A model generated the notes under the pieces. The model was not told where the DNA came from. It was given only the letters and a program-made list of their open reading frames with translations, and did no database searches. A program made the position numbers and the translations under genes. Shown piece after piece: positions 59,042 through 64,000 of a DNA stretch of 64,000 nucleotides. Origin of the DNA: Planctomycetota bacterium (lineage in GTDB: Bacteria; Planctomycetota; PLA2). The stretch's first letter is position 1. Each line of letters begins with the position of its first letter. The stretch spans positions 1-64,000 of the forward strand of contig JAJFFH010000044.1 in NCBI GenBank assembly GCA_021776735.1, read 5' to 3'.

Positions 59042-59944
59042 CTAGAGCGCGAGAACGGGCAGACCCGGAATCCGGCGAATGATCTCGTAGGCCCGCGATT
59101 CCAGGAATTCGGTATGGGAGGTGGCGGAACCCACGATCAGCAGCGTGCAGTCCTTCGCCTCCTCGGGCACGATGTCGAACGGATCGCCCATGCGCACGGC
59201 GGCATCGACGTCGAACGACGCGTCTTCCGCGGTTCGAACGGCGCCGCGCAGCAGGTGATCCATCCGCGTCTCGATCGCGGAGCGCAGTTCTTCGGCACCC
59301 GCCTTGGAATCGATGCCGGGGGCCACCTCGAGCGCCTCGCTGATTTCCTTGAGCCGCTCCTCCTCGACGACATGCAACAGGTGGATGGCGCCGCCCGGTC
59401 GGCACAGCGCGAACGCGAACGAAAATTGCTCGATCAGCTCGTGCCGCCCGCCCGGAATCTTCGCTAAAATGGTCTGGAACACCGACCCTTCGGGCACCGA
59501 CCGCATCAGCAGTGTCGGAATCGACGTCGAGATCAGCAGCGAGTCGATGAAGCGGCCCAGGGTCTCCGCTTCCGCGCTCTCGTCACAGAGATGGAGGGGG
59601 GCGGGGGCCACAATGAGCGACGGTTTTTCCTCGTCCACAATCTGGCCGAGGTGTGCGGCGAGGTCGCCCTCCACAAGCCTCCGCTCGTCGCCCGCGACCT
59701 GCTCCATGATCGCCTGCGCCTTGTCCGCATGGCGGTGGTCGGAAGGATGCAGCAAAAAGCGCACGGACACCGTGGCTCCGAACCGCTCCTTGAGTTCGCG
59801 ACCGACCTCGCCGCACGCAACCGCGCGCTCCGAAAAATCGGCGAGCACGACCACGTCCTTCACGTCGATCTTTTCCACCTCGATCGTGGGAATGACCGAG
59901 CGCTGAAACAGGGATTCGAATTCGTCGAGCTGTCTCTCCCGCAT
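59042..59944 (-). CDS. Tandem universal stress protein (UspA) domains
   Basis: 300 residues. Two UspA-like alpha/beta units: ~28-150 (VVVLADFSERAVACGEVGREL ... SLIVAPAP) and ~160-300 (FQTILAKIPGGRHELIEQFSFA, then MGDPFDIVPEEAKDCTLLIV and GSATSHTEFLESRAYEIIRR). The ATP-binding G-2x-G-9x-G(S/T) motif is incomplete, so nucleotide binding is uncertain. Operon position in front of the transporter gene suggests it senses or tunes transporter activity, as in other antiporter-Usp pairs. Confidence 0.88.
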   Translation of the reverse strand: MRERQLDEFESLFQRSVIPTIEVEKIDVKDVVVLADFSERAVACGEVGRELKERFGATVSVRFLLHPSDHRHADKAQAIMEQVAGDERRLVEGDLAAHLGQIVDEEKPSLIVAPAPLHLCDESAEAETLGRFIDSLLISTSIPTLLMRSVPEGSVFQTILAKIPGGRHELIEQFSFAFALCRPGGAIHLLHVVEEERLKEISEALEVAPGIDSKAGAEELRSAIETRMDHLLRGAVRTAEDASFDVDAAVRMGDPFDIVPEEAKDCTLLIVGSATSHTEFLESRAYEIIRRIPGLPVLAL

Positions 59945-60014
59945 GGCGGAGGATTCTACACGTCATATCCCGCGGACAGGTGCAGTGCACAATCGAGGAG
60001 CGGGGCTTGCCAAT

Positions 60015-60389
60015 CTACGGCACATCCGTGGGCTCCGCCTCCTTCGGGTCGATCCCGTATGATCCGCGGCGCAGGGTCTGCAATGTCATGGGTACGCCAA
60101 TCGCAATCGCGCCGAGGGTCGCGGAGCAAAGAAGCCGGATCAAGAACCCCGGCGTGGAGGCGGCCCGAAGGCAGTAGAACGCGGCCACGACACCGACGAC
60201 AACCGCCAAGCCCACCACGGCCTTGCCCTGTTGGCGCACGAACCGGTCGCCAACGAGCCGCCTCCCGCACTCTGGACAACGAATCCGCGGGGGCCACAAG
60301 GCAAAGAACACGGTCCGAAAACGAATGCCAGCCTGACATGCGGGACAGCGACAGCGCACCTCTTCAGGGTAACGCTGAACAGCGAACAT
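60015..60389 (-). CDS. Small zinc-ribbon membrane protein
   Basis: 124 residues. Two CxxC knuckles (CRCPACQ and RCPECGRRL) form a likely zinc ribbon in the first ~50 residues. Two hydrophobic segments follow at ~60-80 (VVGLAVVVGVVAAFYCL) and ~85-105. No family recognised beyond this layout. The ATG at 60389 is part of a dispersed-repeat copy (GGACGGCGATG), and the longer open frame above it is antisense-type noise. Confidence 0.72.
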   Translation of the reverse strand: MFAVQRYPEEVRCRCPACQAGIRFRTVFFALWPPRIRCPECGRRLVGDRFVRQQGKAVVGLAVVVGVVAAFYCLRAASTPGFLIRLLCSATLGAIAIGVPMTLQTLRRGSYGIDPKEAEPTDVP

Positions 60390-60404
60390 CGCCGTCCGTT
60401 CCTG
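60386..60404 (-). repeat. 19-bp dispersed repeat, copy 17 (about 15/19), containing a start codon
   Basis: The ATG within the repeat core GGCGATGT is the start codon of the zinc-ribbon protein, and GGACGG just before it may act as a weak ribosome site. Confidence 0.78.
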
Positions 60405-60438
60405 TCGGTACGCGTCCGTCCGTCCGGCCCGCGTCGCG

Positions 60439-62955
60439 CTACCGGCGGAGGCGCGGCGTCCAGCGTTGGGTCTGGCCGGCGGCCAGCTCAACGTGGAGGG
60501 CGTCCCAGCGGCCGTCGGCCATGCGCAGGTAAAGGCTGTGCCCGCCCGCGGGCAGCCTGACGGGCATCGGCCGCAACGTGACCGCGCGATCGACGGTGAC
60601 GAGCACCGCACCGCGGCCTCCCGGCAACATGACGTACACGCCGTCGATGCGGCCCGACACGTCCACTTCGACGTACGCGATGCGCGGCAGGTCGAACGGG
60701 ACGCGTCGGGGCTCCTCCGTCGCGGACAAGACGGAAAAGCCTGGCGCGTAGTCCCCCGGGCGGCCCGCGTCGATAACCAACAGCGGAGCGACGCGCGCAG
60801 GCGACTCGTCGCGCACGAGCAGCGCGCCGTCCGGACCGGTGCGCACGTGCGCCTTGCCCATCCGCGCCAACTCGTACACCAGCCGCTGACCGCCGCCGGG
60901 CGTTTCCAGCGGCTTCACGCGCGGCCACAGGATTCGCGCCCCCGCCCCCCCCAATGGCTTTTTGGCCTCGTCACGCACCGTTCCCGCCCAGTAGCCCGCG
61001 GCCACGAGTTCGACGCGACGTGCGGGCGGGACCTCCCCCGCTTCAAGCCCGAACAGGCCGAGGCGCGCCGTGCGAAACCCGGGTGCGCGCACCTCGCCGG
61101 TCGCCCGGCCGCTGCGTAGTCCAAGGAGCGACGCATGCCCGGCCGCGTCCGCGAGTACGACGCGCGGCGCGACGCGCAACTCCAGTTGACCGTCGAGGCC
61201 CGGCTCCCACACGTGGATCGACGCGAACGGAATCGGCTTGCCGGCGGCGTCGATGACGTGCCAGCGCGCGCCGGCTTGGCGGCTCAGGCGCACGACGTGC
61301 TCGAACACGGCGCGCGGAGTCTTGATCCACGATTTTTCCGGGGCGAAGTTGTCGCGCGGCTTGACCGTGATCCGCACCCTGCGTCTCGGCCGCACCCAAA
61401 ACACCGCGCGCCCGTCGGCGAGCTCGCTCTCGACCCGTGCCTCGCGCCGGTCGTAGATGAGATCGTGGACCTCCACGGTTCCGGCACTCGGCGGATCCGT
61501 CACCACCGTCATCCTCACCGCCTTTTCCAGCGTGATCTTGAGACGTCTGGTCTTTCGCTCGCGCACCTTGCCGACGGGAAACACGGGGAGCCACCATCCG
61601 TCCGCGGCCCGCACCGACGCCACGACCAACTTGACGTTGGGCGCCACATCCACCGCCGCCTTCCCGTCGCGCAGCCACACCATGCGGTGAAAACCGCCGC
61701 CCTCGTCCGCGATCGCAAGTGGCAGTTCGCCCTTGTGTCCGTCCGCCTGCAACTCGATGCGGCCGGGTCGTGACCGGCTCCCCGGCGCGGTGAGGCGCAC
61801 GCGCACGCGTTTCCTGTCGATTCCGAGTTCGACGGTCTCTTCGGGGTAATCGTCGGTCTCTATGAAAAGCAAGCAGGGGGTCCGGGGGACACCGACGACA
61901 TAGAGTCCCGCGCCGTCGCCCGGCCTCACCGGGGTATCGCGCACCAGTGCGCCGTGGTGGCCCACATGCCATGCGCCGGCGCTGTTGACCGGATCGATCT
62001 GCGCCTTCAGGCGCGCGCCGTCGATGCCCTGCCGACTCGCGGAGTCCCACGCGAGCACGCTTACGTCGCGGCGGGGCCACAGGACGACCTCGCGCTCTGT
62101 TCCGGGCCACACGGGCACGCCCGCCCGCAGGAACCCTTCCTTCTGCACGGTCAGATACGCGCCTTCGCCGTCGCTCACGTTCGCCAGTGTTGCGGTGCCA
62201 TCGGCGCCGGTCCGCACGAACGGCAGATGCACCGCGAGTCCGCGCGGACCGCCGAAACGAACGAGAGCATCCGCCACCGGCAGGCCATCGGGATCGCGCA
62301 CCCGCACGTTCGCCGGCCGGCCCGGCGGCAGGTGAATCCGCACCGCCTCGCCCCCGGTGAACCGGCGATCGACACGGGACGCGTGGCCGGGCGCCGTCAC
62401 GACCAGATCGAGTCGCATGCCGCGTGGCGCGGTGAGCGAATGCGTGGCCGGATCCTTCCCGGCGGCGAGTGGACCGAGCAACCGTCCGTCGCGCAGCGCC
62501 GCGACCACGCGCACGCCCGGGATGGACTGGCCGCTCGCGTCCACGACTTCGACCGTCGCTGTCGCAGGCGCGGCCAAATCGAGAATCGTGCCGCCCTTGC
62601 CCGTGGTGCCTCGCCGTGCGGGCGCGATCGCTTCGAGGTCGCCGACGCGCGCGTGCAAAAACACGCGCCGCGCATCGACGGTCGTCTGGGGTTGCCAGGA
62701 AACACGGAATGCGCCGTCCGCCGTCGTCGTCGCCCGTGCGTCGGGCCCGGCGGCGGCCTCGGTCCCGCTTTCATAGAGGGTGACCGTGGCGCCCGCGACG
62801 GGCTGGCCGTCGCGACGCACCACGCCCTGATAGTCGCGCGCGACGCGCGGGCGAACGGTATCGAATCCGGGCGGACCGTCCTCGCCGCGGTAGAGCGCAA
62901 AGTACAAGACCGCGGTCATCGCCGCGGCAAACACGACGATCGCGGCACCTCTCAC
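60439..62955 (-). CDS. Exported protein of carboxypeptidase-regulatory-like beta domains
   Basis: 838 residues from GTG 62955, overlapping the upstream biotin-carrier gene by 4 bp (GTGA). N-terminal membrane helix ~4-22 (AAIVVFAAAMTAVLYFALY). Repeated beta-sandwich units of carboxypeptidase-regulatory type follow: YQGVVRRDGQPVAGATVTLY, ATVEVVDASGQSIPGVRVVA, ANVRVRDPDGLPVADALVRF and YWAGTVRDEAKKPLGGAGAR. No catalytic domain. The third protein of this architecture in the window. Its coupling to acyl-CoA carboxylase genes is unexpected, and the functional link is unknown. Confidence 0.87.
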   Translation of the reverse strand: MRGAAIVVFAAAMTAVLYFALYRGEDGPPGFDTVRPRVARDYQGVVRRDGQPVAGATVTLYESGTEAAAGPDARATTTADGAFRVSWQPQTTVDARRVFLHARVGDLEAIAPARRGTTGKGGTILDLAAPATATVEVVDASGQSIPGVRVVAALRDGRLLGPLAAGKDPATHSLTAPRGMRLDLVVTAPGHASRVDRRFTGGEAVRIHLPPGRPANVRVRDPDGLPVADALVRFGGPRGLAVHLPFVRTGADGTATLANVSDGEGAYLTVQKEGFLRAGVPVWPGTEREVVLWPRRDVSVLAWDSASRQGIDGARLKAQIDPVNSAGAWHVGHHGALVRDTPVRPGDGAGLYVVGVPRTPCLLFIETDDYPEETVELGIDRKRVRVRLTAPGSRSRPGRIELQADGHKGELPLAIADEGGGFHRMVWLRDGKAAVDVAPNVKLVVASVRAADGWWLPVFPVGKVRERKTRRLKITLEKAVRMTVVTDPPSAGTVEVHDLIYDRREARVESELADGRAVFWVRPRRRVRITVKPRDNFAPEKSWIKTPRAVFEHVVRLSRQAGARWHVIDAAGKPIPFASIHVWEPGLDGQLELRVAPRVVLADAAGHASLLGLRSGRATGEVRAPGFRTARLGLFGLEAGEVPPARRVELVAAGYWAGTVRDEAKKPLGGAGARILWPRVKPLETPGGGQRLVYELARMGKAHVRTGPDGALLVRDESPARVAPLLVIDAGRPGDYAPGFSVLSATEEPRRVPFDLPRIAYVEVDVSGRIDGVYVMLPGGRGAVLVTVDRAVTLRPMPVRLPAGGHSLYLRMADGRWDALHVELAAGQTQRWTPRLRR

Positions 62956-63461
62956 GGGCCGATCTCGACGAGTCTTTGCCCCTTGTCCACGGTGTCTTCC
63001 ATGGCGACGTGGAGCACTTGCACCGTGCCGTCGCGATCGGCGCGAATCTCGTTTTGCATCTTCATCGCTTCAAGAATGAGCAACGCCTGGCCCTTGGCGA
63101 CGACCGCGCCCTTCTCGACCATGATTTCGCGCACGATGCCAGGCATGACGGCCTTCACGATACTCGGACCCGACGCGACGCGTCCGCGACCGGTCTTTTC
63201 CAGTGCGGCATGCGTGCGTTCGTCTTCGACCGTGACGTGGAAGTGGCCCGCACCACCGGACAGCTCGATGCCGTCCTCGTCCTCGTGGAGGTCGAACTCG
63301 TAGCTACGCCCATCGACGAGCAGCGTGAAGCACGCCGCCCCGCGAATCTGCCCCAGATCCACCTCGTAGCGCCGTCCGTCCACGGTGATGAAAACATCGC
63401 CGTCCTTGGCTTCCAGCTCGCAGAGGTATTCGCGCTCCCCACAGCGTGCAAAGTACTTCAT
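62952..63461 (-). CDS. accB: Biotin carboxyl carrier protein of an acyl-CoA carboxylase
   Basis: 169 residues. The C-terminal biotinyl domain (~95-169) contains PGIVREIMVEKGAVV and LLILEAMKMQNEIRA with the biotinylated Lys in EAMKM. The N-terminal ~85 residues are beta-rich (FARCGEREYLCELEAKDGDV, YEVDLGQIRGAACF), like the domain that docks carrier to carboxylase in propionyl-CoA or decarboxylase-type enzymes. The start overlaps the stop of the biotin carboxylase gene (ATGA). Confidence 0.93.
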   Translation of the reverse strand: MKYFARCGEREYLCELEAKDGDVFITVDGRRYEVDLGQIRGAACFTLLVDGRSYEFDLHEDEDGIELSGGAGHFHVTVEDERTHAALEKTGRGRVASGPSIVKAVMPGIVREIMVEKGAVVAKGQALLILEAMKMQNEIRADRDGTVQVLHVAMEDTVDKGQRLVEIGP

Positions 63462-64000
63462 CGCAACCGCTCCGCGCGCGCCGCCTGCACCCACCCGGTG
63501 CCCCCGGTTCCGCCCGTGCTTTCGCCGCGATCGATTGCCACCGCGCGCCCGCCGCCTTTTTGGGCGTGCGCGTAGAGCACGGCGGTCAGCACCGGCGGCA
63601 GGTCGGCGGGCAAGTCGTTCACGTCTCGAATCGTCTGCCAATCGCTGCTCGCGACGAACTCCTCGAGGTAGGCGGTGTTCGTGTCGCCGGCCAGAAACCG
63701 CGAGTCGTCGAGCAGGGCGCGCAGCAGGGGCGCGCATGTCCGAACACCGACGAGACGCATCTCGATCAACGCTCGTTTGAGCCGTGCGACGGCTTCGGAA
63801 CGCGTCGCGCCATGCACGATGATCTTGCCGACCATGGGGTCGTAAAACAGCGTGATCTCCTGACCGGGAAACAGGCTCGCATCGACGCGCACGCCCGGTC
63901 CCTCCGGAAACCGAACCGCCTCGACGCGGCCCGTCTCCGGCAAGAATCCGGCAGCAGGATCCTCGGCCGTGAGACGGACCTCGATCGCGTGCCCGTTCGG
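63458..64000 (-). CDS. accC: Biotin carboxylase, C-terminal part (runs off the right edge)
   Basis: The last ~180 residues are visible; the gene begins beyond base 64000. The conserved GHAIEVRLTAEDPAAGFLPE (C-terminal start of the AccC biotin carboxylase C domain) is followed by VRFPEGPGVRVDASLFPGQE, FYDPMVGKIIVHGATR and AVARLKRALIEMRLVGVRT. This subunit carboxylates the biotin on the carrier protein. The C-terminal ~55 residues after NDLPADLPPVL resemble the extension of acetyl/propionyl-CoA carboxylase alpha-type subunits. Confidence 0.95.
   Translation of the reverse strand, partial: PNGHAIEVRLTAEDPAAGFLPETGRVEAVRFPEGPGVRVDASLFPGQEITLFYDPMVGKIIVHGATRSEAVARLKRALIEMRLVGVRTCAPLLRALLDDSRFLAGDTNTAYLEEFVASSDWQTIRDVNDLPADLPPVLTAVLYAHAQKGGGRAVAIDRGESTGGTGGTGWVQAARAERLR

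Noticed and set aside
63393..63410. Partial repeat matches reading ACATCGCCGTCC (also at 30299 and 43823)
   Set aside because: They stop before the distinguishing CGT and TTGCT part and fall in common codons (KDGDV, NIAVL); considered chance.

Overview
This 64 kb window is high-GC (clearly above 60% by eye), gene-dense chromosomal DNA from a Gram-negative-like bacterium. The best guess is a member of the Planctomycetota. Several things point there: secreted HEAT, TPR and VWA proteins of unknown function, large exported proteins built from carboxypeptidase-regulatory-like beta domains, an ECF sigma factor fused to a membrane anchor and an exported domain, an FHA-GAF-sigma54 activator, a DUF3592 protein, a CHAT protein, SpoIIE phosphatases and a GxxExxY remnant. 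No single gene proves the phylum. I found no rRNA, tRNA, CRISPR array, intact insertion sequence or prophage.

Left part (1-23 kb). A GGTCGG array lies at the edge. It is followed by a secreted protein related to gluzincin peptidases but with a degenerate active site, a FHA-GAF-sigma54 activator, and a divergent ParA with an N-terminal MerR-type helix-turn-helix. A housekeeping run then reads rightward: DAHP synthase, tpiA, secG, a YicC-type RNase, gmk. It continues into a TPR-CHAT protein without catalytic residues and a glycosyltransferase, which meets asnB tail to tail. Divergent from asnB is an MscS channel gene followed 6 bp later by a 1295-residue protein with a textbook voltage-sensor domain and no pore. 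A methyltransferase, upp and a small winged-helix protein follow.

Middle (23-45 kb). This holds a probably frameshifted HEAT plus alpha-toroid protein, a PadR-regulated ABC/FtsX exporter operon with a palindromic operator, secreted TPR-like and VWA proteins, the membrane-anchored ECF sigma factor, a HEAT protein, a DUF3592 protein, a 180-bp segment rich in RNA hairpins, and a secreted VWA-like protein. After these come a TIGR01777 epimerase, a SpoIIE phosphatase, a methyltransferase resembling the ovothiol N-methyltransferase family, separate coaC and coaB genes, and an EamA transporter.

Right part (45-64 kb). This holds an FtsK-4TM-like protein with a hyperacidic tail and no motor, a 123-bp MITE-like element directly in front of pgsA, a second SpoIIE phosphatase, a MazG-like hydrolase, and a 920-residue exported beta-domain protein. 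Glycyl-tRNA synthetase, a frameshifted PDZ lipoprotein and a lower-GC lipoprotein follow. The segment ends with an NhaD-type transporter plus tandem universal stress protein, and an accC-accB operon coupled to another exported beta-domain protein.

The most striking non-gene signal is a short interspersed repeat, consensus AGCAAACGGACGGCGATGT. Seventeen clear copies lie in both orientations, between genes, inside reading frames, and in two cases carrying the start codon of a gene. Two copies form an inverted pair that can fold into a long hairpin. In repeat entries below, '+' means the consensus reads 5'->3' on the given strand.
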